Below are positions 1-9,633 of a DNA stretch of 64,000 bases, one piece after another. The position numbers were made by a program, and so were the translations under genes. The stretch's first letter is position 1. The number at the start of each line of letters is the position of its first letter. The DNA is from FEN-299 sp963727765 (GTDB taxonomy: Bacteria; Acidobacteriota; Vicinamibacteria; Vicinamibacterales; Fen-181): assembly GCA_963727765.1 (NCBI GenBank), contig CAVSGZ010000006.1:1-64000 (forward strand). The letters run 5' to 3'. The notes beneath the pieces are model-generated. The model ran no database searches, had not been told where the DNA came from, and saw only the letters and a list, made by a program, of their open reading frames with translations.

Positions 1-109
1 CGAGCGACAGCAGGACGTCGTCGTCGTGCGGGCAGGCCACCGCGATGACGCGCGGCGAGCCCTGCTTCGCGAGGGCGTGCACTTGGCTGATGGAGGTCAC
101 AGGTGACAT
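1..109 (-). CDS. Phosphate acetyl/butyryltransferase-like protein, N-terminal fragment
   Basis: Only the first 36 codons lie in the window; the gene runs off the left edge. The start ATG is the reverse of the CAT at 107-109. The peptide begins MSPVTSISQVHALAK and continues with a SPRVIAVACPHDDDVLLSL segment. This resembles the N-terminus of phosphotransacetylase/phosphotransbutyrylase enzymes (KR-VAVA-A-D--VL pattern), which transfer acyl groups between CoA and phosphate. The family call rests on this short stretch alone, so it is tentative. The gene is divergent from the ferritin-like gene at 477. Confidence 0.5.
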   Translation of the reverse strand, partial: MSPVTSISQVHALAKQGSPRVIAVACPHDDDVLLSL

Positions 110-305
110 GGCAGCGGTCCGTCAGTCGGGTGAAGCCAGGGACGCGCCAAGGGCGGCCAGCTTGCCCAGGGAAGCCGGCGATCCGATTGGCGGATGACTC
201 CGGGAGACTCGCCGTGGCGCGCGTGGCAGGGGCACAAAAACAGGGCGTCCTAGTCTCCCTCGGCCAGCCGGGCCTGTCAAGGCGGGGCGGACGGGTTGAA
301 CCGCC

Positions 306-326
306 GGCTCAGGGCCCAAGGCTCAG
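306..326 (+). repeat. GGCTCAG-type heptad repeat, three units
   Basis: Three 7-base units in tandem read GGCTCAG, GGCCCAA, GGCTCAG. The same heptad family recurs in intergenic positions at 9586-9617, 29730-29757 and, inverted, 63719-63735. No function is known. Confidence 0.7.
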
Positions 327-350
327 GCTGCGGGCTTCAGGCCTGCCCGC

Positions 351-419
351 CGATTCCTCTCCCCGTCCTTCGATTCCTCATCGTCAGTTCCGACTCCTCT
401 CCCCGTCCTCCGACTACTC
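351..419 (+). repeat. Imperfect 29-bp C/T-rich direct repeat
   Basis: Two 29-base units (351-379 and 391-419) share the core CCTCTCCCCGTCC and differ at a few positions. They are separated by 11 bases. The pair lies just upstream of the ferritin-like gene. Its purpose is unknown. Confidence 0.6.
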
Positions 420-476
420 CGTCCAGCGCAAGTGAGCTTCGGTTATGATGGTGTGCAGACTTCGGAGGCCTCATCC

Positions 477-986
477 ATGACCGCTCCTGACCAGATTCTC
501 GACATCCTGCGGAAGGCGTACCAGATCGAGGTGGACGGCTACACGTTCTACTCGATGACCGCCGACCGCGCCGACAAGCCCGCCGTCCAGGAGCTGTTCG
601 GCAAGCTCGCGCAGGACGAAGTGCAGCACCAGGCGTTCCTTCGCAGCGTCCTCAAGAACTACCACGACAAGGGGGTCGACGCCTTCTCGATGGGCATCGT
701 CGTGCCCGACCTGCGCGCGTTCTCCGACAAGTTCTTCACCGACCGTTTCCGGGAGCAGGCCGAGGGCGCTTCCTTCGAAATGGCGGCCCTCTCGGTGGGG
801 ATGACGCTCGAGAAGAACGCGGTCGCCCACTTCTCCGGCGCGGCGCGATTGGCCGACGAAGCCGAGATCCGGCGCTTCTACGATTTCCTCGCCGACTGGG
901 AGCGGAAGCATCTCGAGGCCTTGCAGTCGCTCTCCGACACGATCCGCGGCGATTTCTGGGACAAGAGCGGCTTCTCGCCCTTCTGA
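477..986 (+). CDS. Rubrerythrin-like ferritin-fold diiron protein
   Basis: Predicted 169-residue four-helix ferritin-like protein. The first helix pair has IEVDGYTFY followed by a DEVQH motif (E..H spacing of a carboxylate-bridged diiron site). The second pair has SFEMAALSVGMTLEKNA and a later DWERKHLEAL helix, which supply the matching Glu and His ligands. Such proteins usually detoxify peroxide or store iron in the cytosol. There is no rubredoxin CxxC domain, so this is a bare ferritin-like domain. The ATG at 477 is chosen because GGAGG sits 8 bases upstream. The frame is open upstream to 432, but that extension does not look like protein. Confidence 0.85.
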   Translation: MTAPDQILDILRKAYQIEVDGYTFYSMTADRADKPAVQELFGKLAQDEVQHQAFLRSVLKNYHDKGVDAFSMGIVVPDLRAFSDKFFTDRFREQAEGASFEMAALSVGMTLEKNAVAHFSGAARLADEAEIRRFYDFLADWERKHLEALQSLSDTIRGDFWDKSGFSPF

Positions 987-1034
987 GGGCGGGCCGTCGG
1001 CCGTAAGGCGTGTGGCGTAAGCCGTCAGGCGGAG

Positions 1035-1226
1035 ATGACCTACAACTTCGACCCGGACCGGTGGTACGAGGACGAGCGGACGCGCCTCGAACTGCGCCGC
1101 CGCGCCGGAGAGATCACTGACGCTGAGGCAGCACGCGCGCTTGAGGCGCTCGACCGCCGTTACGAATCGATGCTCGCACGCCTCGACGGGACGTTCCCGG
1201 TCGTCGGGCGAAACGTCCCGGAGTAG
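1035..1226 (+). CDS. Small hypothetical protein, 63 residues
   Basis: A short acidic/basic helical protein beginning MTYNFDPDRWYEDERTRLE. It is rich in Arg, Glu and Ala with a heptad-like pattern (ALEALDRRYESMLARLDG), consistent with a two-helix coiled coil. No catalytic motif is seen and no family is recognised. It lies 48 bases after the ferritin-like gene and 10 bases before the URO-D-family gene on the same strand, which suggests co-transcription. A GGAG abuts the ATG closely, so the ribosome-binding site is weak. Clean codon usage and tight packing support a real gene. Confidence 0.6.
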   Translation: MTYNFDPDRWYEDERTRLELRRRAGEITDAEAARALEALDRRYESMLARLDGTFPVVGRNVPE

Positions 1227-1236
1227 TCTCCCGCAC

Positions 1237-2388
1237 ATGACCTCACGCGAGCGCGTCCTCGCCGCCCTGGCGCACGAGCAGCCGGACCGCGTGCCGATCG
1301 TCATCGGCACGAGCAACACGACCGGCATCAAGATGGGCGCCTACCGGCGCCTGAAGGCCCATCTGGGCATCACCGCGCCCGACCGCTACATCTACGACTG
1401 GCCGGAGCTGGGCACGGCGGCGCTGGACGAGCACACGCTCCATCGGCTCGGGAGCGACGCCCGCGGCGTGCTGGACCGCTATCCCGCCGAGGTGTACCAA
1501 CGGAACCAGGCCAGGCCACCGCACGACCCGTTCATCGACGACTGGGGCACGGGCCAGGTGGAAGTCGCGCCCGGCTCCTGGTTCCCGGGCGTCCACCCGA
1601 TGAAGGACGCGAAGACCCTCGACGAGATCGAGCGCTACCCGTGGCCCGACATGGACGACCCCTCCCGCGTGGCGCACGTGCGTGCCGAGGCCGCGCGTCT
1701 GCGCGAGCAGAACGAGTACGCCGTGATCGGCACGCCGTGGCTGCTCTTCCCGCTCGAGCGGGCCTTCGCGCTGCAGGGGATGGACGCGTTTCTCATGAAC
1801 ATGGTGCTCGCGCCGGAGTTCGCGCGCGCCCTGCTCGAGAAGATCGCGTCGCTGTGCAAGCGGCTGATGGGCCACTTCCTGGCCGAGTGCGGCGACCTGA
1901 TCGACATCATCAAGATCGGCGACGATCTCGGCACACAGGACCGGCTGCTGATGTCGCCGACGATGTACCGGGCGGTGCTCAAGCCGATTCACGCAGGCTA
2001 CATCGCCTTCATCCGCGAGCGGACCAAGGCCCGCGTGTTCTTCCACACCGACGGAGACGTGTTCGACCTCGTCGACGACTTCGTCGAGATCGGCGTCGAC
2101 ATTCTCAACCCGGTCCAGACCTCCGCCGGGCGGATGGCCGATCTCCCGGCGCTCAAGCGCCGTTTCGGCTCGCGGCTCTCCTTCTGCGGCGCGATCGACA
2201 CGCACCGCGTCTTGCCGTCGGGATCGCCCGCCGAAGTGCGGGAGGAAGTGCGCCGCGTGATCGAGATCATGGGGCCCGGCGGCGGCTACCTAGTGTCGTC
2301 CGTCCACACGATGATGGACGACGTCCCTCCGGAGAACATCGTCGCGATGGTGGACGCGGTCGAAGAGTTCGGCCGGGCTCAGCGGTAG
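1237..2388 (+). CDS. Uroporphyrinogen decarboxylase (URO-D) family protein
   Basis: A 383-residue protein of the URO-D fold, a family that includes HemE and corrinoid methyltransferases of the MtaA/CmuA type. It starts MTSRERVLAALAHEQPDRVPI, the typical N-terminus of the non-HemE branch. It has an IIKIGDDLGTQ strand near residue 225, an FFHTDGDV motif near 270, and a GAIDTHRVLPSGSP segment near 325. The HemE-type N-terminal RQAGRY motif is absent. It is therefore probably a methyltransferase-like or uncharacterised paralogue, not heme biosynthesis. The ATG at 1237 matches the family start. Its last 10 bases overlap the convergent chromate transporter gene. Confidence 0.85.
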   Translation: MTSRERVLAALAHEQPDRVPIVIGTSNTTGIKMGAYRRLKAHLGITAPDRYIYDWPELGTAALDEHTLHRLGSDARGVLDRYPAEVYQRNQARPPHDPFIDDWGTGQVEVAPGSWFPGVHPMKDAKTLDEIERYPWPDMDDPSRVAHVRAEAARLREQNEYAVIGTPWLLFPLERAFALQGMDAFLMNMVLAPEFARALLEKIASLCKRLMGHFLAECGDLIDIIKIGDDLGTQDRLLMSPTMYRAVLKPIHAGYIAFIRERTKARVFFHTDGDVFDLVDDFVEIGVDILNPVQTSAGRMADLPALKRRFGSRLSFCGAIDTHRVLPSGSPAEVREEVRRVIEIMGPGGGYLVSSVHTMMDDVPPENIVAMVDAVEEFGRAQR

Positions 2389-2933
2389 AAGAGCAGGCCG
2401 CACACCGCGGCCCCGAGGATCACCCAGACGGGATTGACGGCCGTGAACGTGAGGATCGCAAACGATCCGAGGGCCAGCAGCACGCCGTCCCAGCGGCCGG
2501 CCAGCGCCGAGATCCAGCCGACCTTGCCCGCCCCGAACACCGACCGCGCCATGTCGTACGCCGTCCAGATGAGCAGGCCGATGACGACCGGACGGACGGC
2601 GGTCAGCATCGACCTGACGAGGGGCGCGTCCTTGACGGCGAAGAACAGCACGACCATCCCCAGCATCAAGATGGTGGTCGGGAGGACGGTGCCCGAGGCA
2701 GCGGCCACCGCCCCGGGCGTTCCCGCCAGTTTGTAGCCCACGTAGGCCGAGACCTGAGGCGCGATCGGCCCCGGCAGGGCGTTGCCGAGCGCCACCGCGT
2801 CGGCGAACTCCGAAGGCGTGGTCCAGCCGTGGCCGGTCACCTCGCGCTGCATGAGCGCCAGCGACGCCGGGCCTCCGCCCCACGAAAAGAGCGCGACGCG
2901 GGTGAAGACGAAAAAGATGTCCCAGAGCAGCAT
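2379..2933 (-). CDS. chrA: Chromate transporter family protein, single-domain (short chain)
   Basis: A 184-residue membrane protein of the CHR family, which exports chromate or related anions. The family signatures are FFVFTRVALFSWGGGPASLALM at the N-terminus (FxxxxxxGxGGGP type) and ALGNALPGPIAPQVSAYVGY (the N-x-x-P-G-P motif near residue 50). About five hydrophobic segments follow. Short-chain CHR proteins normally occur as a pair of adjacent half-genes; only one half is present here. It starts 12 bases after the citrate synthase stop on the same strand, so the two may be co-transcribed. The substrate is not certain from sequence. Confidence 0.85.
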   Translation of the reverse strand: MLLWDIFFVFTRVALFSWGGGPASLALMQREVTGHGWTTPSEFADAVALGNALPGPIAPQVSAYVGYKLAGTPGAVAAASGTVLPTTILMLGMVVLFFAVKDAPLVRSMLTAVRPVVIGLLIWTAYDMARSVFGAGKVGWISALAGRWDGVLLALGSFAILTFTAVNPVWVILGAAVCGLLFYR

Positions 2934-2945
2934 GTGACGGCAGCC

Positions 2946-4286
<1,341 letters not shown>

Positions 4287-4408
4287 AGACTGCTTTCCCT
4301 TCGCCATGATGGTCCCCGGCCCTTCGGGTGAACCCGCTTATTCTAATGCGAAACCAGCCTCCCCGCTCCCGGTGATTGGCCTCCCGGTGATTGGACCCCG
4401 GGAGGCGT

Positions 4409-5615
4409 TCAGAGGCCGAACGACCGCCTGGCCATCCCCGCAATCGTCTCCCCGATGCTGATCGAGGCGGTGGCCGCCGGGGAGGGGGCGTTGAGCACGT
4501 GGACCATCCGGTCGGCCTCCACCATCCGGAAGTCGTCGAGCAGGGCGCCCTGGGGATCGAGGGCCTGGGCCCTCACGCCGGCCCCGCTCGGGTGGACGTC
4601 CTCGTCTCGCAGCTCGGGGACGAGCCCCCGCAACGCCTTGACGAACGCCCGTTTGCTGAACGATCGGTGCCATTCACCGATCGCCATCGGCCAGTACTTG
4701 GCGGCCATCCGCCAGAAGCCGAAGTAGCCGAACATCTCCGCCGAATCGCGAACCGAGAAGCTCGTCCGCGTGTAGCCCTCGCGGCAAAACGCCAGCACGG
4801 CGTTGGGCCCGGCCTCGACTCCCCCGCCGATCATCCGGGTGAAGTGCACTCCGAGGAACGGGAACCTCGGGTCGGGCACCGGGTAGACGAGATTGCGGAC
4901 GAGCGACTGACGCTCGGAAACCAGTTCGTAGGTACTCACCGCGGAAGGGCACGATCTGGACGCCGGGATCGACGCCGCACATCCGGGCCACGCGGTCCGA
5001 CTGCAGCCCCGCGCAGTTGATGAGCGCCCGCGCCTCGACCGACCCCCTCGTCGTCTCGAGCACCAGACCGCCGTCGCGCCGCTCCACGCGGGAGACGCGA
5101 GCCGACGTCCACACCTCCCCTCCCGCCTCGGTCACGATCCGCGCGAAGGCCTGGGTCACCGCCGTGTAGTCCACGATGCCGGTCTGGGGAACTAGCAAGC
5201 CGGCGATCCCCTCGACGGCGGGCTCGTACTGCTTCAGTTCCTCCGCCCGCAGGCGTCGGAGCCCAAGGAGCCCGTTGGCGAGGCCGCGGCGCTCGAGTTC
5301 GTCGAGCGCGGCCAGCTGCGACGAGTCGGTCGCCACGACCAGCTTGCCGCAGCGGTCGTGGGGGACGCCGTGCTCCTCGCAGAACCGGTACATCTGCTCC
5401 CGGCCCTCGACACAGTTGCTCGCCTTGAGCGATCCCGGCTTGTAATAGAGGCCCGAGTGGATGACGCCGCTGTTGTGCCCGGTCTGATGCGCGGCCAGGG
5501 CCGGTTCGGCTTCGAGGACGACGACGCGGACACCGGGGGTGCGGACAAGAGCCATGCCCGTCGCCGTCCCGACGATCCCGCCGCCGATGATGGCGACGTC
5601 GAACGTGCTGCTCAT
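4409..5615 (-). CDS. lhgO: L-2-hydroxyglutarate oxidase, frameshifted
   Basis: An FAD-dependent oxidase/dehydrogenase that converts L-2-hydroxyglutarate to 2-oxoglutarate. The N-terminal part has the dinucleotide-binding motif VAIIGGGIVGTATGMAL and the family signature HQTGHNSGVIHSGLYYKPGS. The C-terminal part continues as YELVSERQSLVRNLVYPVPD and FLGVHFTRMIGGGVEAGPNA. The two parts are in different frames: the region is 1207 bases, one more than a multiple of three. Family alignment (PFRGEY then YEL) places one surplus base at the doubled G at 4931-4932, which reads GAGTAC plus extra C on the coding strand. The start overlaps the stop of the upstream dehydrogenase gene by ATGA, so the two are translationally coupled. 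Apart from the one base the gene looks intact. Confidence 0.88.
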
Positions 5616-6877
5616 GATGCGAGTGGTCCTTCCTCGCCGCCCGCCACCTGGCGCTGCAGGTGGTCGGCGACGGTCACCGGGCCAGGAAGGCCGCATTCCG
5701 CCGCGATCTTCCGAAGCGACTCCAACACGTTGGCGGCCAGGGGGATTCCCGCGCGCTCGTGGAGACGGGCGCGCGCCTGTTCCTTCTCGCCGTGGATGTA
5801 GATCGTCGAACGATCCAGCGCCTTCCGCGAATTCTTGAGCACACCGAACATCTCGGTCAACCGCTCGCGGAACTCGGCCAGGGGCATGAACCGGGCGACG
5901 TCGAGGGCAAGGAAGAAGTGGCCGACGCGCGGCGCGACGGTCTCGCCGGGCTGCGGCTTCCGCCGCAGGTTGTCCACGTCGGGCCCGAACGCCGATCCCG
6001 ACAGGACGCCGCACAGCACGTCCACCATCAGCGCCAGCCCGTAGCCCTTGTAGCCGCTGAACTCCTCGCCGCGCCCGCCGAGCGGCAGGATGCCGCCGCC
6101 GGCCCGCTTGACGAGGTTGGCCAGCACCAGGCCGGGGTTCTTCGAATCGTAGCCGTGCTCGTCGAGGGCCCAGCCGACCGGCATCTGCTTGCGGTTGCGG
6201 TCGTACACCTCCAGCTTGCCGCGGGGCACGACGCTGGTGGCCATGTCGAGGAGGAAGTCGAGGCCGTCGGCGCCCGGGGCGCCCACGGCGATCGGATTGG
6301 TGCCGAGGATCGCGTCGGCGCCGTGCGTCGGCACGACGAGCGGAGCCGCGTTGGTGAGACAGATGCCGACCATCCCGGCGTCGATCGCCTTCTGCACGTA
6401 GTAGCCGGCGATGCCGAAGTGATTGCTGTTCTTCACCGTCACGACGCCGACGCCGTTCACTCTCGCCTTCGAGATGGCGAGATCCATCGCGAGGTTGCCG
6501 ACGACCTGGCCGATGCCGTTCTTCGCGTCGATGACGCCAACGGCCGGCACCGGCTCGCCAATCTCGAACTGCGCGCCGGGGACGATGTAACCCTCTTTCA
6601 GCCCGTTGATGTACCGGCCGAGACGCGCGACGCCGTGGCTGGCAATCCCGCGCAGGTCCGAGGCCACCAGCACGCGGGCGGTGACGGCGCCTTCGGCCTC
6701 GTCGACGCCGTGGCGAGAGAGGACGTCGGCCACGAAGCGCTCGAGGTCCGGGCGCATGACCTTGCTCTCGACGTCGCAGCCGAGGCACTCCTCGCACCGG
6801 ACTTCGTGCAGCCACTCGGCGCCGCGCGCCTCACAGACGACGAGTTCCTTCGAGATCTGCGGCACGTGCTCCGGCAT
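5612..6877 (-). CDS. Malate/L-lactate dehydrogenase (Ldh2) family oxidoreductase
   Basis: An NAD(P)-dependent 2-hydroxyacid dehydrogenase of the LdhA2/ComC/YlbC type, which acts on malate, sulfolactate, ureidoglycolate or similar substrates. Signatures are ASDLRGIASHGVARL, VKNSNHFGIAGYYV (the SNHFG motif), TNAAPLVVPTHGADAILGTNPIA and GGRGEEFSGYKGYGLALMVDVL. The ATG at 6877 is chosen because GGGAG lies about 8 bases upstream. It gives 421 residues, including an unusual 55-residue N-terminal extension with four cysteines (KELVVC and RCEECLGC). The stop overlaps the lhgO start by ATGA, so the pair probably works on a shared 2-hydroxyacid. The exact substrate cannot be read from sequence. Confidence 0.85.
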   Translation of the reverse strand: MPEHVPQISKELVVCEARGAEWLHEVRCEECLGCDVESKVMRPDLERFVADVLSRHGVDEAEGAVTARVLVASDLRGIASHGVARLGRYINGLKEGYIVPGAQFEIGEPVPAVGVIDAKNGIGQVVGNLAMDLAISKARVNGVGVVTVKNSNHFGIAGYYVQKAIDAGMVGICLTNAAPLVVPTHGADAILGTNPIAVGAPGADGLDFLLDMATSVVPRGKLEVYDRNRKQMPVGWALDEHGYDSKNPGLVLANLVKRAGGGILPLGGRGEEFSGYKGYGLALMVDVLCGVLSGSAFGPDVDNLRRKPQPGETVAPRVGHFFLALDVARFMPLAEFRERLTEMFGVLKNSRKALDRSTIYIHGEKEQARARLHERAGIPLAANVLESLRKIAAECGLPGPVTVADHLQRQVAGGEEGPLAS

Positions 6878-6972
6878 GGGTGTTCTCCCTTCCCAATACT
6901 CTGGCATATTCGGCCGCCGTTCCACCACGGCCTTGGTGAGGGGGAGGTTCGCGGTGATAATGGCGGGCGCCT

Positions 6973-8478
6973 ATGGGCTTCTCCTCCATCGACTACGCCG
7001 TCCTGATCGTCTACCTGGTGGGCATCACCATTTTCGGGACGCTGTTCAGGAAGTCCCACCACTCGGTGAAGGACTATTTCGTCGGCGCCCGAAAGACGCA
7101 CTGGCTGGTGATCAGCCTGTCGATCGTGGCGACCGAGACGAGCACGCTGACGCTCATCGGTGTGCCGGCCCTGGCCTACACCATCTATGCCCGGCCGGAA
7201 CAGGGAGGCGCGTTCACCTATCTGCAGGTCGTCGCCGGCTACATCGTTGCGCGGGTCATCATCAGCCTGCTGTTCATCCCGGCCTACTTCCAGGGCGAGC
7301 TGCTGACGGCCTACGCGCTGCTGGCGCGGCGCTTCGGCGAGGCGACCAAGCACTTCGCGGCCTCCCTGTTCCTGGTGATGCGGGCGCTGGCCGAGGGCGT
7401 GCGCGTGTTCGCCGCATCACTCGTGCTGGCCGCCGTCATCAGTTCCAGCCTGCCCGGACTGCCCAACCTGTGGCTCTGGTCGATCGTGCTGGTCGGCCTC
7501 CTCACGCTCATCTACACCTTCGAAGGGGGGATCGCGGCCGTCATCTGGACCGACCTGATCCAGCTCGTGATCTACATCGGCGGCTCGCTGCTGGCCGCCT
7601 GGCAGCTGCTGCACCTCGTCCCTGGCGGATGGACGGCGATCGCCGCGCATGCCGAGGCCGCGCACAAGTTCGAGTGGCTGTCGTTCTCGTGGAACCTGAG
7701 CCTGCCGTTCACCTTCTGGGCGGGCCTCATCGGGGGCACGTTCCTGACGATGGCGTCGCACGGGACCGACCAGCTGCTGGTGCAGCGACTGCTCACTTGC
7801 CGCAACCAGCGGGACAGCCAGAAAGCGCTCATCACGAGCGGCTTCATCGTCCTCTTCCAGTTCGTCCTGTTCCTGACGATCGGCGTGATGCTCTACGCCT
7901 ACTACCAGCACGCGCCGCTGCCGCCCATCACCACCAACGACGAGATCTTCCCCGTCTTCATCGTCCACAGCCTGCCGCATGGGATCGCGGGCCTGGTGAT
8001 TGCGGCCATCTTCGCCGCCGCGATGTCGAACCTGAGCGGGTCGCTCAACTCGCTGGCGTCGACCACCGTGCTCGACTTCTACAAGCCGCTCGCCGGCGCG
8101 GGCCGCACCGAGGCGCAGCTGCTGAGGCTCTCCCGCTGGTGCACGGCCGCGTGGGGGCTGGTGCTCATCGCCATCGCGATCGTGGCGCGCGGCTGGGGCT
8201 CGGTCTTCACCGCCGGCCTGTCGATCGCCTCGCTCGTCTACGGCCCGATGCTCGGCGCCTTCCTGCTCGGCGTCCTGACCAGGCGCGCCAACCAGGCCGG
8301 TGTGATGACCGGGATTGGCGTCTCGCTCGTCTGCATGCTCCTTGTGAAGAACTACACCGCGCTGGCCTGGACGTGGTACGTCCTGGCCGGCACGATCGTC
8401 TGCACCAGCGTCGGCTACGTCACGAGCCTCGCGTTCCCCGCCGCCGGCGATCCGAACAAAGGACACATCACGCCATGA
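6973..8478 (+). CDS. Sodium:solute symporter (SSS family)
   Basis: A 501-residue inner-membrane transporter with about 13 hydrophobic helices, which imports a solute using the sodium gradient. The N-terminus (IDYAVLIVYLVGITIFGTLF, then SVKDYFVGARKTHW) and the following SLSIVATETSTLTLIG helix are typical of the SSF family. In this family the Thr/Ser residues of the first core helix bind sodium. A characteristic AAIFAAAMSNLSGSLNSLAS helix sits near residue 355. The substrate is unknown. The stop overlaps the start of the following hydrolase gene by ATGA. It is divergent from the 2-hydroxyacid operon. Confidence 0.9.
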   Translation: MGFSSIDYAVLIVYLVGITIFGTLFRKSHHSVKDYFVGARKTHWLVISLSIVATETSTLTLIGVPALAYTIYARPEQGGAFTYLQVVAGYIVARVIISLLFIPAYFQGELLTAYALLARRFGEATKHFAASLFLVMRALAEGVRVFAASLVLAAVISSSLPGLPNLWLWSIVLVGLLTLIYTFEGGIAAVIWTDLIQLVIYIGGSLLAAWQLLHLVPGGWTAIAAHAEAAHKFEWLSFSWNLSLPFTFWAGLIGGTFLTMASHGTDQLLVQRLLTCRNQRDSQKALITSGFIVLFQFVLFLTIGVMLYAYYQHAPLPPITTNDEIFPVFIVHSLPHGIAGLVIAAIFAAAMSNLSGSLNSLASTTVLDFYKPLAGAGRTEAQLLRLSRWCTAAWGLVLIAIAIVARGWGSVFTAGLSIASLVYGPMLGAFLLGVLTRRANQAGVMTGIGVSLVCMLLVKNYTALAWTWYVLAGTIVCTSVGYVTSLAFPAAGDPNKGHITP

Positions 8479-9581
8479 AGCGCTTCGCCTGTGCCGTTTC
8501 GATCGGGATCCTCGCCCTGGTCGCGCCCGCTGTCAGGGCCGCCCAGGGACAGCCTGCGCCCGCCGCCCGTCCCGCGCCGGTGGCCGGCGACTTCGTCATC
8601 CGTGATTTCCATTTCACGACCGGCGAAACGCTCCGGGAGCTGAAGCTGCACTACGTGACGCTCGGCGAGCCCCGGCGCGACGCCAGCGGCGTCGTCCGGA
8701 ACGCCGTCATCATCCTGCACGGCACCGGCGGAACCGGGCAGCAGTTCCTGAGCCGCAATTTCGCCGACGTGCTGTTCGGGCCGGGACAGCTGCTCGACGC
8801 CCGGACGCACTACATCATCCTGCCGGACGGCATCGGCCACGGCAGGAGCAGCAAGCCGAGCGACGGCCTGCACGCCCGCTTCCCGCGCTACACCTACACC
8901 GACATGGTGACGGCGCAGTACCGCCTGGTGACCGAGGGGCTGAAGCTCAATCACCTCGAGCTGGTGATGGGCACGTCGATGGGCGGGATGCAGACGTGGA
9001 TGTGGGGCGAGGCCTACCCGGACTTCATGGACGGCCTGGTGCCGCTCGCCAGCGTGCCCACGCAGATCGCGGGCCGCAACCGGATGTGGCGGAAGATGAT
9101 CATGGACGCGATTCGCGGCGACCCTGCCTGGATGGGGGGCGACTACAAAACCCAGCCGCCGGGCCTCGCCTGCGCGGTCAAGATCCTCACGCTGATGGCC
9201 GGCTCCACCGTGCAGGCACAGAAGGACGCGCCGACGCGCGACGCCGCCGACGCGCTCCTGGTCCAGCAGCTCCGCGCTCGCGGAAACGGGGTGGACGCCA
9301 ACGACATGCTCTACCAGTTCGACGCGTCGCGCGAGTACGACCCGTCGGCCGCGCTCGAGAAGATCAAGGCGCCGCTTGTCGCCATCAACTCGGCCGACGA
9401 CCTCATCAACCCGCCGGAACTGGGCCTGATGGAGAAGCTGATGCCGCGCGTCGCGCGCGGCCGCTACGTGCTGCTGCCCATCACGTCCGAGACGCGCGGC
9501 CACGGCACGCACTCGTGGCCGGTCATCTGGCAGGGATACCTGAGGGACTTCCTGGCCGGGCTCGAGAAGCCAGGGCGCTGA
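8475..9581 (+). CDS. Exported alpha/beta hydrolase, homoserine acetyltransferase-like
   Basis: A 368-residue alpha/beta-hydrolase with a Sec signal peptide (MKRFACAVSIGILALVAPAV, cleavage near AQG). It resembles the MetX-like group: NAVIILHGTGGTGQQFL forms the oxyanion region, GTSMGGMQTWMW carries the nucleophile Ser, INSADDLINPPE the acid, and GHGTHSWP the likely catalytic His. MetX enzymes are cytosolic, so a signal peptide suggests a periplasmic esterase or acyltransferase of this fold and not methionine synthesis. It is translationally coupled to the upstream symporter (ATGA overlap), so it may process the transported compound. That link is inference. Confidence 0.85.
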   Translation: MKRFACAVSIGILALVAPAVRAAQGQPAPAARPAPVAGDFVIRDFHFTTGETLRELKLHYVTLGEPRRDASGVVRNAVIILHGTGGTGQQFLSRNFADVLFGPGQLLDARTHYIILPDGIGHGRSSKPSDGLHARFPRYTYTDMVTAQYRLVTEGLKLNHLELVMGTSMGGMQTWMWGEAYPDFMDGLVPLASVPTQIAGRNRMWRKMIMDAIRGDPAWMGGDYKTQPPGLACAVKILTLMAGSTVQAQKDAPTRDAADALLVQQLRARGNGVDANDMLYQFDASREYDPSAALEKIKAPLVAINSADDLINPPELGLMEKLMPRVARGRYVLLPITSETRGHGTHSWPVIWQGYLRDFLAGLEKPGR

Positions 9582-9585
9582 CGAG

Positions 9586-9617
9586 GGCTCAGGACTCAAG
9601 GCTCAGGGCGGGCTCAG
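9586..9617 (+). repeat. GGCTCAG-type heptad repeats
   Basis: Units GGCTCAG, GGACTCAA, GGCTCAG and a further GGCTCAG lie between the convergent ends of the hydrolase and lipoprotein genes. They match the heptad family at 306, 29730 and 63719. Position between convergent genes would allow a role in termination, but no U-tract is seen. Confidence 0.6.
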
Positions 9618-9633
9618 GCGCGGCGCCGGCCTG

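Larger units (their letters stand above)
110..476. other. Gene-free divergent intergenic region
   Basis: No convincing gene is seen in these 367 bases between two divergent genes. The open frames crossing it are proline/arginine-rich and resemble no protein. It holds heptad repeats at 306-326 and a C/T-rich duplication at 351-419, described separately. A clear Shine-Dalgarno sequence (GGAGG, 464-468) for the next gene lies at the right end. No strong sigma-70 promoter was recognised. Confidence 0.6.

Noticed and set aside
471..1331. Long minus-strand open frame opposite the ferritin-like gene
   Set aside because: It is a high-GC mirror frame of the ferritin-like, small-protein and URO-D genes, with Arg/Val/Leu-rich sequence lacking any domain.
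1237..2388. HemE (heme biosynthesis)
   Set aside because: The protein lacks the N-terminal RQAGRY-type motif of true uroporphyrinogen decarboxylase and starts like corrinoid-methyltransferase-related URO-D paralogues.
8475..9581. Homoserine O-acetyltransferase MetX
   Set aside because: The fold matches but the protein has a signal peptide and no methionine-biosynthesis neighbours, so only a MetX-like hydrolase is called.
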